16,515 bases of DNA. It comes from WJMT01 sp964445575 (GTDB lineage Bacteria > Acidobacteriota > Aminicenantia > Aminicenantales > Aminicenantaceae). The DNA lies in the NCBI GenBank assembly GCA_964445575.1, contig CAYULB010000047.1:1-16515 (forward strand), in the 5' to 3' direction. This document shows positions 6,291 through 13,519 of this stretch, piece after piece. The notes under the pieces were generated by a model. That model was not told the DNA's origin, searched no databases, and saw only the letters and a list, made by a program, of their open reading frames with translations. Position numbers and translations under genes: made by a program. Position 1 is the first letter of the stretch. Each line of letters begins with the position of its first letter.

Positions 6291-8282
6291 TTAATCTTTG
6301 GGGGACCGGTGCTTGATCCAGACTGTCATCTCCCCTACTCCTCTGTGGGACCAGGCATAATAAGGAACAGCTACTAAGGATTCTCCGTTCCAGTCCTGAG
6401 TTGTTAGGGTGTGAACGCCGTTTAACAGGTCAGGTTTGAACTCCACGTGGAATTCTGCATCATCTTTGACCACACGGTCCAGCACATGTCCCTGGTTATC
6501 CACACCTTCAAAACAAAACACCAAAGGACCTCTCTGAAGCGCAATTTTTCCTCTGTCTGCCTCCACCTTTTCATGACCTTTTATTTTTCTCACCGGCATG
6601 GGAAGATCCAATTCTATAACATCCCCTTTTTTCCAGGTTCTGCGGACCCCTGAGTAGCCGTCATGGAGAATAATATCCCTGGTTTCTCCATTCACCTTAA
6701 GAACAGGTTGTTTTTCTGTGCTTTCCGTAAACGAATAAAGATCGCTGGGAACAGATTCGTTCCGGGCCCACCCCGGGATCCTTATAAACACTGTGAATTC
6801 ACGGGATTTATCCGGTTCCAGAGTTATTTTTATATGTCCTTCCCAGGGATAATGGGTTTCCTGAATTATTCTGACTTTGTTTTTTCCCAGATTTATCATC
6901 CCTTTATTCCCCACAAAAAGATTCACATAAACAGAATCATCTGTGTGAGCATACACATAACCTGGAAATGACGGGAGAAAACGGACGATGTTACCGGGGC
7001 AGCAGGCACAGTCAAACCATTCTTTGCGGGTAGCTTCGCCCTGGTTGAATTTAAATTCCCCATCCGACTCAAGGGGATTGGGATAAAAAAATTTATCCCC
7101 GCTTAAAGAAATTCCAGATAGAAACCCATTGAAAAGAGTGCGCTCCAGCACATCTATATATCGGGCATGACCGTGCAGCAAAAAAAGACGGTGATTCCAG
7201 AATATACTGCCAATGGCTGCACAGGTTTCATTATAAGCTGTTTTGTTGGGAAGAACATAATTTTCTCCGAACGCCTCTCCTTTTCGGCTGGCTCCAATGC
7301 CCCCGGTTATATATATTTTTTTAGAAACAACATTTTCCCATATCCGGTCTATGGCATGGATATAATCTTGATCTCCGGTCAAGGCAGCCACATCTGCCAT
7401 TCCTGAGTACATGTAAGTAGCCCGGACCGCGTGACCAATGGCTTCTTCCTGTTCGACCACGGGCTTATGAGCCTGGAGATACCAGTCCTGGTTGTAGATA
7501 GCAAAAGGAGAGTCTTCAGGAAACTTTTTGGGATGCTCGATTCTTCCTCTCTGGTCTAAGAAAAATTTGGCTAATTTAAGATATTTGTCCTTTCCTGTCA
7601 CCCTATAAAGCTTTACCAAGCCTATCTCTATTTCCTGATGTCCTGGAAATCCCTGGCTTTTATCCGGACCAAAAGTCTCTGCAATGAAATCCGCGTTTTT
7701 TACAGCAATATCCAGAAAATTTCTTTTACCAGTGGCATGATAATAGGCTGCTGCGGCTTCATACATATGTCCCACATTGTAGAGTTCATGGCTTGAACCA
7801 AGGTTGGCCCACCGCTCTTCTCCCGCACCTGGGGGAGGATTTTCAGGGTCTATGGTGCGTGCTGTGTAAAGATAACCGTCTTCTTGCTGGGCGGCAGCAA
7901 TTATTTCAATAAGGTCGTCCATATATTTTTCCAGTTCAGGGTCCTCTCTCAAACTCAAAGAATAGGCAGCTCCTTCCATGATTTTATAAACATCAGAATC
8001 ATTGTATCGAATGCCCTGGAATTCTCCTGTCATGAGGCCGCCGGCTTTTTTAAAATTATCAATCCTGCCGGTCTCCTGACATTTGTTGAATGCAAACGGC
8101 ATGGTGACTTTTCGATTGGTCTCCATTCTGGGGAGCCAAAACGAATCCGTGACCTGTAGGTCTGTAAACGAAACCGGTTTTATCAGGTAATCTTTTCTCA
8201 TCTCTTTTTTACAGTTGACAGAAAAAAGCATGCCAAATGCGGTTATCAAGGTGAGAAATATAAAAGAGACCCTGTTTTTCAT
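6291..8282 (-). CDS. Glycoside hydrolase family 127, probable beta-L-arabinofuranosidase, exported
   Basis: The 663-residue length closely matches characterised GH127 enzymes (HypBA1, about 658). The retaining cysteine mechanism is fully represented: acid/base E336 (GEAFGEN), zinc ligands E352 and C354 (NETCAAIG), and the C427/C428 pair in CACCPGN, with C427 as the nucleophile equivalent. HELYNVGHMYEAA (165-177) is a further family landmark, and the C-terminal half is the usual beta-sandwich. The N-terminus is a signal sequence ending FSVNC at C24; Asn before the Cys is an unusual lipobox, so lipidation is uncertain. The ribosome site AAGGAGGAGAG is strong. Members remove beta-L-arabinofuranose from plant glycans or hydroxyproline arabinosides. 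The NYN/LOTUS gene lies 46 bp upstream on the same strand. Confidence 0.9.
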   Translation of the reverse strand: MKNRVSFIFLTLITAFGMLFSVNCKKEMRKDYLIKPVSFTDLQVTDSFWLPRMETNRKVTMPFAFNKCQETGRIDNFKKAGGLMTGEFQGIRYNDSDVYKIMEGAAYSLSLREDPELEKYMDDLIEIIAAAQQEDGYLYTARTIDPENPPPGAGEERWANLGSSHELYNVGHMYEAAAAYYHATGKRNFLDIAVKNADFIAETFGPDKSQGFPGHQEIEIGLVKLYRVTGKDKYLKLAKFFLDQRGRIEHPKKFPEDSPFAIYNQDWYLQAHKPVVEQEEAIGHAVRATYMYSGMADVAALTGDQDYIHAIDRIWENVVSKKIYITGGIGASRKGEAFGENYVLPNKTAYNETCAAIGSIFWNHRLFLLHGHARYIDVLERTLFNGFLSGISLSGDKFFYPNPLESDGEFKFNQGEATRKEWFDCACCPGNIVRFLPSFPGYVYAHTDDSVYVNLFVGNKGMINLGKNKVRIIQETHYPWEGHIKITLEPDKSREFTVFIRIPGWARNESVPSDLYSFTESTEKQPVLKVNGETRDIILHDGYSGVRRTWKKGDVIELDLPMPVRKIKGHEKVEADRGKIALQRGPLVFCFEGVDNQGHVLDRVVKDDAEFHVEFKPDLLNGVHTLTTQDWNGESLVAVPYYAWSHRGVGEMTVWIKHRSPKD

Positions 8283-8328
8283 GTTTCTCTCCTCCTTAAA
8301 ACATTAAAACATTCATGGGTTGAGAAAT

Positions 8329-9090
8329 TCATTCAGATTTTTCTTTTAATCTCACATAAACGTGGGTAGCGCCGTCCTCCTCCTTAAACTTCATGTCAAA
8401 AAGGTTGGAATAGGATTTAATGAGCTGTGATAACTGCTTGTAGCCGTAGGTACGGGGGTCAAAGCTGGGATCGAGTTGATGGAGATAAAAACCCATACTG
8501 GCCAAATTAGCCCATCCGTCCTCTTGGAGTGCCATATCAAAAGCTCCTTTTAAGAGAGGCACCGGATCAAGAGCCTTTGTTTTCTCCTGAGCTGTGTTGG
8601 TCCTTCTTCCTGTTTTCCTTCTTTTTGCTCCTGTCCTGGGAGCAAGGTTCTCAGTGTAAATAAAGATGTTGCAGGCATTTATAAAAGCTTTAGGCGTTGT
8701 TTTTTTGCCAATTCCCATGACAAATATTCCTTTTTCTCTTATCCGGGTTGCCAGTCTGGTATAATCACTGTCACTGGATACAAGACAGAAGCCATCAACA
8801 AGATTGCTGTTGAGTATGTCCATGGCATCAATGATCATGGCACTGTCCGTGGCATTTTTCCCTACTGTGTAACGAAACTGTTGGATGGGCTGAATCGCAG
8901 CCATATTGAGAGAATCCTTCCATCCCTTCATGTCTGAAGTGGTCCAGTCTCCGTATATCCTACGTATGGTGACAGAACCGTATTTTCCTGCCTCAGTCAG
9001 TATTTTTCCGATCAAACGGGGGCTTGTATTGTCTCCATCAATAAGTAAGGCAATCCTTTTTTCACTTGTTTCTTTAGATTCTTTAGTCAT
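8329..9090 (-). CDS. NYN (PIN-like) domain protein with C-terminal OST-HTH/LOTUS domain
   Basis: 253 residues in two domains. The N-terminal NYN nuclease-like domain (about 12-148) shows IALLIDGDN (D18, D20), NATDSAMIIDAMD (D82) and LVSSDSDYTRLA (D107, D109), the acidic residues that hold the metal in LabA/DUF88 proteins. A basic linker (GAKRRKTGRRTN) leads to a LOTUS/OST-HTH domain (about 178-250, LLKGAFDMALQEDGWANLAS ... YGYKQLSQLIKS), a fold that binds RNA. This combination suggests RNA processing or decay; the target is unknown. It may be cotranscribed with the GH127 gene 46 bp downstream. AAGGGA lies just before the start. The 5' region holds a repeat copy and is shared with the divergent SatD-like gene. 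Confidence 0.88.
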   Translation of the reverse strand: MTKESKETSEKRIALLIDGDNTSPRLIGKILTEAGKYGSVTIRRIYGDWTTSDMKGWKDSLNMAAIQPIQQFRYTVGKNATDSAMIIDAMDILNSNLVDGFCLVSSDSDYTRLATRIREKGIFVMGIGKKTTPKAFINACNIFIYTENLAPRTGAKRRKTGRRTNTAQEKTKALDPVPLLKGAFDMALQEDGWANLASMGFYLHQLDPSFDPRTYGYKQLSQLIKSYSNLFDMKFKEEDGATHVYVRLKEKSE

Positions 9091-9195
9091 TTTTTTCCCT
9101 TATTTCATTGAATTTTTATTTTATGTTGTATGCTTACTTTTGTTATTTTACATTTAATCGTAAAAATTTACAAAGAACCTTTAACCATTCTTATC

Positions 9196-9240
9196 TAACC
9201 TGACCTATTCATAAAAAAATGGCGATGTTTTCATTCCAGG
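9196..9240 (-). repeat. Dispersed intergenic repeat, copy B
   Basis: On the minus strand, 9227 down to 9196 reads CATCGCCATTTTTTTATGAA and then TAGGTCAGGTTA, the same core and right arm as copies A and C. The facing arm is decayed: only CCTGG (9236-9240 as CCAGG on the plus strand) is recognisable. It lies in the divergent region between the NYN and SatD-like genes, oriented toward the NYN gene. Confidence 0.65.
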
Positions 9241-9282
9241 CTGAATCTTTTTCTAAATCTTTCAAAATTAAAATATAATGCA

Positions 9283-9295
9283 TCAGATAATATGA
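9283..9295. promoter_or_regulatory. Upstream operator-like palindrome
   Basis: TCAGATAATATGA is a 13-bp near-palindrome that fits TCAKATWATATGA, the same pattern as the palindrome over the -10 box at 9339-9351. Centres are 56 bp apart, a little over five helical turns. A pair like this suits cooperative binding by a dimeric repressor. The binding protein is not shown by the sequence. Confidence 0.45.
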
Positions 9296-9318
9296 TTCAT
9301 TTTAAAAGTTTCATTTTG

Positions 9319-9347
9319 TTGACATTTTATTAATTGTTTCATATTAT
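9319..9347 (+). promoter_or_regulatory. Sigma-70 type promoter of the SatD-like gene
   Basis: TTGACA (9319-9324), a 17-bp spacer and TATTAT (9342-9347), the same boxes and spacing as the promoter at 2426. The predicted start of transcription, about 9353-9356, falls just before the ATG at 9357 and beyond the ATG at 9348. The mRNA would be leaderless or nearly so. Confidence 0.7.
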
Positions 9348-9354
9348 ATGATAC
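9336..9354. promoter_or_regulatory. Operator-like palindrome covering the -10 box
   Basis: GTTTCATATTATATGATAC is a 19-bp near-perfect palindrome whose core TCATATTATATGA (9339-9351) is symmetric except for the centre base. It lies across the -10 hexamer and the predicted start site, so a bound protein would block RNA polymerase. A second copy of the core pattern is at 9283-9295. Autoregulation by the downstream SatD-like protein is the simplest guess. Confidence 0.5.
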
Positions 9355-9356
9355 AT

Positions 9357-9983
9357 ATGAGCATTCATTTGGTTCTTACAGGAAAGGTCCCTCAAATTTC
9401 TTTGGATAAATCCCAGGAATACTTGAAAATTCTTAAAACGCTTGCTTTGTCCTGTTCAAATAGGTTTAAATCACAGCTCCTTTCTCCTTATTCAGTCATC
9501 ATAGACCATGAATTTTTAGGAATTCCATCCACGATTGAAACTTGTTTAAAATCCCTTTTTTATTTTGAAGAAACTTTATTGAATTGGAATTATTCTTTTA
9601 AAATTTCATATATCATCCTTCAAGGCAGTGTTTCACAACCAGTAATTAAAAAGACTTCTGCTCAATTAATGGGAGAGGGTATCACTCAGGCAAGAGAAAT
9701 GCTTAACAAAAAGAAAAGCATTCACCCCAGAGTATTTTTTTGTATCCAGCCCGAACATTTAAGCAGTCAGCTCAATAAACTCTTCCTGGTGATAGACTCC
9801 ATTGTATCCAAGTGGAATCAAAGAGATTTTTCTCTCATCTCTGACATGCTTAAAAACGAAAACAACGAAGAAGTTTCCATAAAACACAGAAAAAACAGAA
9901 GTCAGATATGGAAAAGAAGAAAAAATCTCCAAATCATTGAATACAAAGCCCTTAAGGAAGTCATCCTGTCCCTCCCCCCTTAA
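9357..9983 (+). CDS. SatD-family protein with C-terminal HTH-like segment, possible autoregulator
   Basis: About 208 residues from the ATG at 9357, preferred over the in-frame ATG at 9348 because the -10 box abuts the latter. The order of elements is that of SatD-family proteins: a short beta strand with LTGK near the start, a SPYSVIIDHEFLG strand in place of the usual ITLGDEFQG, FKISYIILQGSVSQPV, then MGEGITQAREMLNKKK, and a C-terminal KWNQRDFSLI...RSQIWKRRKNLQIIEY segment that looks like the DNA-recognition end of an HTH. The family's biochemical role is poorly known. The coding sequence is AT-rich. A strong promoter overlapped by palindromes suggests tight repression. The neighbours (NYN/LOTUS, galactokinase) do not explain its job. 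Confidence 0.65.
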   Translation: MSIHLVLTGKVPQISLDKSQEYLKILKTLALSCSNRFKSQLLSPYSVIIDHEFLGIPSTIETCLKSLFYFEETLLNWNYSFKISYIILQGSVSQPVIKKTSAQLMGEGITQAREMLNKKKSIHPRVFFCIQPEHLSSQLNKLFLVIDSIVSKWNQRDFSLISDMLKNENNEEVSIKHRKNRSQIWKRRKNLQIIEYKALKEVILSLPP

Positions 9984-10156
9984 AAACAGTACCGTCATAC
10001 CTGTTTACCTGGTTTTTGTCTATCTAATCTGTCTGGTCTATTTTCTGTGAACATTTTTGACATTTTCTTATATTTTATTAAAAAGCAGGAAGATTTGACT
10101 TTTATTTTTCCCTGATGTAAACATGAGGCTTGTGATATTACAGTGGTTAAACTCAC

Positions 10157-11314
10157 ATGATCGAGAAAATAATAAACAGGGTATCTGAGCAGTTCAAAAG
10201 CGAATTTTCTAAAGAACCGATTTTGGTCCGTTCTCCTGGCCGAGTGAATCTTATTGGTGAACATACAGACTACAACCAAGGATTCGTTCTGCCCACTGCG
10301 ATTGATAAAGCCATTATTTTTGCTGTTTGTCCCAATAATCTGCGCCTTTACCGGCTCTATTCAATGGACATGGAAGAATATGTAGAGGAAAAGCAGGGAA
10401 ATTTCAAAAAAAGCCGGACTCAGTGGCCGAATTATCTAATAGGAGTCTTAGACCAGATAAACAAAATGGGGTATGAAGTCCCTGGTTTTGACTGTGTTTT
10501 CGGAGGAAACATCCCTATCGGAGCTGGACTGTCATCTTCCGCTGCCCTTGAAGCAGGTCTGGCCTTCTCATTAAATCATGTTTTCCGATTCGGCATCAAG
10601 AAACTGGACTTGGTGAAATTATCCCAGAGAGCTGAAAACGAATTTGTGGGAGTTCAGTGTGGGATCATGGACCAATTCACCAATATTTTCGGGGCTCCTG
10701 AAAAAGTAATGAAGATCGACTGCCGGACCCTTGAACATAAGTATTATCCTTTTGCCTTTAAAGGAATCCACATGGTGCTGTATGACACTCGAGTTTCTCA
10801 CTCACTGGCCTCTTCTGAATACAATGCAAGAAGAAAGCAGTGTGAACAGGGAGTCAGATTTCTAAAAAAGCATGACTCGAGCATAAAAAGTCTCAGAGAT
10901 GTCAAACCAGAATGGCTGGAATCCTTTAAAAACCAAATGGACCCTCTTATCTACAATCGGTGTCATTATGTAGTGCATGAAAACAAAAGGCTTTTATCAG
11001 CCTGTGAGGACCTTAAAAACAGGGATCTGGAGTCGTTCGGAAAGAAGATATATCAAACTCACCAAGGTCTTAAAAACGAGTATGAAGTGAGCTGCAAAGA
11101 GCTTGATTTTCTGGTCGAAAAAACCATGGATCATGAAGGAGTGCTGGGCTCCCGAATGATGGGAGGCGGTTTCGGAGGATGCACCCTTAACCTGATCAAA
11201 GAAGATTATCTGGAAGAATTTAATGATAAAATAAAAACCGCTTATGAAGATGAATTCCATAAAAAACCATGGATCTATAAAATAAAAACAGAGAAAGGCA
11301 CACATATAATATGA
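10157..11314 (+). CDS. galK: Galactokinase (GHMP kinase)
   Basis: 385 residues, the normal galactokinase length. The N-terminal signature RSPGRVNLIGEHTDYNQG (25-42) holds the transition-state arginine R25. The GHMP ATP loop is NIPIGAGLSSSAALE (118-132), the catalytic base is D172 in CGIMDQF, and motif 3 is GSRMMGGGFGGC (331-342). It phosphorylates alpha-D-galactose to galactose 1-phosphate, the first committed step of the Leloir pathway, in the cytoplasm. No other Leloir gene is in the window. The corrinoid protein gene starts 34 bp downstream with its own AAGGAG, so the sugar kinase and the methyltransferase pair are probably one transcript, an odd pairing. The ribosome site is weak. A TTGACA occurs at 10057 but lacks a good -10 partner. 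Confidence 0.92.
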   Translation: MIEKIINRVSEQFKSEFSKEPILVRSPGRVNLIGEHTDYNQGFVLPTAIDKAIIFAVCPNNLRLYRLYSMDMEEYVEEKQGNFKKSRTQWPNYLIGVLDQINKMGYEVPGFDCVFGGNIPIGAGLSSSAALEAGLAFSLNHVFRFGIKKLDLVKLSQRAENEFVGVQCGIMDQFTNIFGAPEKVMKIDCRTLEHKYYPFAFKGIHMVLYDTRVSHSLASSEYNARRKQCEQGVRFLKKHDSSIKSLRDVKPEWLESFKNQMDPLIYNRCHYVVHENKRLLSACEDLKNRDLESFGKKIYQTHQGLKNEYEVSCKELDFLVEKTMDHEGVLGSRMMGGGFGGCTLNLIKEDYLEEFNDKIKTAYEDEFHKKPWIYKIKTEKGTHII

Positions 11315-11348
11315 GTAAAATCATAAAACCTGATGATAAGGAGTCCTA

Positions 11349-11999
11349 ATGATCGATAAAAAACGATTAGCAGGAATGAAAAAATCCATCGTAGAGGGAA
11401 ACAAAGAAAAAGCCCGGAGATTTGCTCTTCAGGCAGTTGATGAAAACCTTGATTTAAACCACGTGATTGAAAACGGTTTTGTGCCGGGCATACAGGAAGC
11501 CGGAGATTTATGGGAGAAAGGAGAATATTTTCTTCCCGAACTCATCACCAGTGCAGAGTGTATGAAAGCGGTTATGGCTGTGCTTCAACCCGAGCTTAAG
11601 AAAAAAAACATTTCCACAAAATCACTGGGAAAAGTCATTATAGGGACTATAGAAGGTGATATCCACGATATTGGAAAAAACCTGGTCGCTTCTCTGCTCT
11701 CTGCCAATGGATTTGATGTGATTGACCTAGGGGCTGATGTCAAGATAGCAGCATTTATAGACAGCGCTCAAAAGGAAAAGGCAGATTTCATCTGTGTCTC
11801 CTCTCTTCTCACCACCACCATGATAAAACAGAACAATCTTGTGGAGCTTCTTCGGACAAAAAACCTCTTAGGTGAATTCAAAGTGCTGGTAGGCGGGGCC
11901 CCGGTCAACAGCAAATGGGCTCAGGATATTGGAGCAGACGGATATGCTGAAAATGCCATGGCAGCAGCAAAGCTGGCAAAAACACTCATTAAAAAATAA
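11349..11999 (+). CDS. Corrinoid (cobamide-binding) methyl carrier protein, MttC/MtgC type
   Basis: 216 residues in the usual two parts: a helical cap domain (about 5-85, with GDLWEKGEYFLPELITSAEC) and a Rossmann-like B12-binding domain. GDIHDIGKN supplies the DxHxxG motif with H106 as the lower axial cobalt ligand. SSLLTTTM (151-158) and VGGAPVNSKWAQDIGADGYA (181-200) line the nucleotide tail. It shuttles a methyl group on cobalt between a donor methyltransferase and an acceptor enzyme. AAGGAG (11338-11343) precedes the ATG, and the MttB-superfamily gene begins 10 bp after its stop, the normal order for such pairs. No MtbA- or MtqA-type acceptor is adjacent; the Hcy-type methyltransferase at 2482 could fill that role. 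Confidence 0.92.
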   Translation: MIDKKRLAGMKKSIVEGNKEKARRFALQAVDENLDLNHVIENGFVPGIQEAGDLWEKGEYFLPELITSAECMKAVMAVLQPELKKKNISTKSLGKVIIGTIEGDIHDIGKNLVASLLSANGFDVIDLGADVKIAAFIDSAQKEKADFICVSSLLTTTMIKQNNLVELLRTKNLLGEFKVLVGGAPVNSKWAQDIGADGYAENAMAAAKLAKTLIKK

Positions 12000-12009
12000 G
12001 GAAAATAAA

Positions 12010-13479
12010 ATGATTAAAACAATAAGGCCAAAATATGAACCTTTAAGTAAGGGCCTCCTAAAAAAAATCTTATCAGAAAGCTTTATTCTCCTTGAGAAAT
12101 ACGGCGTTTTTGTGGAAAACAAAGAAGCAGGTGCGCTTTTGAAAAATGCCGGGGCAAAAGTAAATGAAAAAGCTCATAGAATCTGTATAAAAAGCAGTCT
12201 AATTGACAAAGCTTTATCTACAGCCCCTTCTGTTATTGAACTGTATGACAGAAACAGTGAACAAAAATTCTCCCTGGGAAGGGATGAAATCCATTTTAAT
12301 CCAGGGTCGGCTGCGGTAAATATCTTGGACTATAAATCAAAGTCCCGGAGAAAAGCAAAAACAGAAGACCTGGTGCAGTTTGTCAGGGTTACTGAAGCCC
12401 TGGAAAACATTGACTTCCAGAGCACAGGAATCATCAGCAGCGATGTGCCTGAGGCCATTGGAGACAGCTACCGCCTCTACATCAGCCTGCAGTACTCAAG
12501 AAAGCCCGTTGTTACGGGAACTTTCCGGGTAGATGGCTTTAAACCCATGCATGACATGCTGGTTGCTGTAAGGGGGAGCGAAAAAAATCTGCGAGAAAAA
12601 CCCCTTGCCATATTTGATGCCTGCCCCTCCCCTCCCCTCAAGTGGAGCAACCTCACAGCACAGAGCCTTATAGACAGCGCCAGAGCCGGGATCCCATCTG
12701 AATTAATATCCATGGGGATGACCGGAGCCACCTCTCCGGTGACCATAGCCGGCACTTTGGTTCAGCACACTGCGGAAAACCTAGCCGGGCTGGTCATCTG
12801 TCAGCTGGCCGAATCAGGTTCGCCCGTTATATTTGGGGGCTCTCCATCCAGCTTTGACATGAGAAAGGGCACCACACCCATGGGAGCTGTAGAGACCATG
12901 ATGATCGATGCTGCTTACGCCCAAATCGCAAAGCATCTGAACCTCCCCACCCATGCTTATATGGGCCTCAGTGATTCCAAACTAAACGACAACCAGGCTG
13001 GTTTGGAATCAGGAATAGGTGCGGTTTTGGCTGCTTTAGCTGGAATCAATGTGATATCCGGACCAGGTATGCTTGATTTTGAGAGCTGTCAGAGCCTGGA
13101 AAAACTGGTCATTGATAATGAAATCTGCGGAATGGCCCTGAGATTGATAAAAGGAATTTCTCAAAGAGATGACCCCCTGGCCCTCAACCTCTTTAAAGAC
13201 ATCACTCCGGAAACTCAATTTCTCTCTAATCCTCATACCAGAAAATGGTACCGGGAAGAACATATTTTCCCGGATATCATAGACAGAGACACCCATGATG
13301 AATGGGCGGGCAAGGGGAAAAAATCAATGGCTGAGAGAGCTGCTGATAAAATCAAACAAATCCTCAAACAGCCAGTATCCCTGATTGACTCTGATGTCCA
13401 AAAAGACCTTAAAAGAATCATGCTGTCTGATGCTGAAAAAAACGGGCTTTCGTCCCTTCCAAAAATCAAATCCATGTAA
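12010..13479 (+). CDS. MttB-superfamily methyltransferase, non-pyrrolysine (COG5598)
   Basis: The start at 12010 (489 residues) follows AAGGAAA; an earlier in-frame ATG at 11929 would lie inside the carrier gene and is rejected. Family landmarks are GMTGATSPVTIAGTLVQHTA (236-255), GTTPMGAVETM (287-297), SDSKLNDNQAGLES (321-334) and the C-terminal FLSNPHTRKWYREE with FPDIIDRDTHDEW. No in-frame TAG occurs, so it is not the pyrrolysine trimethylamine enzyme. Characterised pyrrolysine-free relatives demethylate quaternary amines such as glycine betaine (MtgB), proline betaine (MtpB) or carnitine (MtcB) onto a cognate corrinoid protein. The substrate here cannot be read from sequence alone. It is coupled to the carrier gene with a 10-bp gap. 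Confidence 0.9.
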   Translation: MIKTIRPKYEPLSKGLLKKILSESFILLEKYGVFVENKEAGALLKNAGAKVNEKAHRICIKSSLIDKALSTAPSVIELYDRNSEQKFSLGRDEIHFNPGSAAVNILDYKSKSRRKAKTEDLVQFVRVTEALENIDFQSTGIISSDVPEAIGDSYRLYISLQYSRKPVVTGTFRVDGFKPMHDMLVAVRGSEKNLREKPLAIFDACPSPPLKWSNLTAQSLIDSARAGIPSELISMGMTGATSPVTIAGTLVQHTAENLAGLVICQLAESGSPVIFGGSPSSFDMRKGTTPMGAVETMMIDAAYAQIAKHLNLPTHAYMGLSDSKLNDNQAGLESGIGAVLAALAGINVISGPGMLDFESCQSLEKLVIDNEICGMALRLIKGISQRDDPLALNLFKDITPETQFLSNPHTRKWYREEHIFPDIIDRDTHDEWAGKGKKSMAERAADKIKQILKQPVSLIDSDVQKDLKRIMLSDAEKNGLSSLPKIKSM

Positions 13480-13480
13480 C

Positions 13481-13519
13481 TAAATCCAAGCATTCCGAAA
13501 AAACCTGGCTCAGGATTTA
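13481..13519. terminator. Weak stem-loop in the convergent gap after the MttB-type gene
   Basis: TAAATCC (13481-13487) pairs with GGATTTA (13513-13519), extended by AGC/GCT across a small internal loop. It fills the 40-bp gap between two convergent genes, where a bidirectional terminator is expected. There is no clear T-run on either strand, so the call is tentative. Confidence 0.25.

Noticed and set aside
10057..10085. TTGACA promoter ahead of galK
   Set aside because: TTGACA is present, but the bases 16-18 bp downstream are an A-run with no convincing -10 hexamer.
11315..11348. Cobalamin or SAM riboswitch ahead of the corrinoid or methyltransferase genes
   Set aside because: The leaders at 2461-2481, 11315-11348 and 14829-14847 are too short, and no B12-box-like GCCACTG was seen there.
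11929..12009. 27-residue N-terminal extension of the MttB-type gene
   Set aside because: It would overlap the end of the carrier gene and encodes an unrelated sequence; AAGGAAA before 12010 and the family length favour the later ATG.
12010..13479. Pyrrolysine-type trimethylamine methyltransferase (mttB)
   Set aside because: There is no in-frame TAG anywhere in the gene, so it belongs to the pyrrolysine-free branch.
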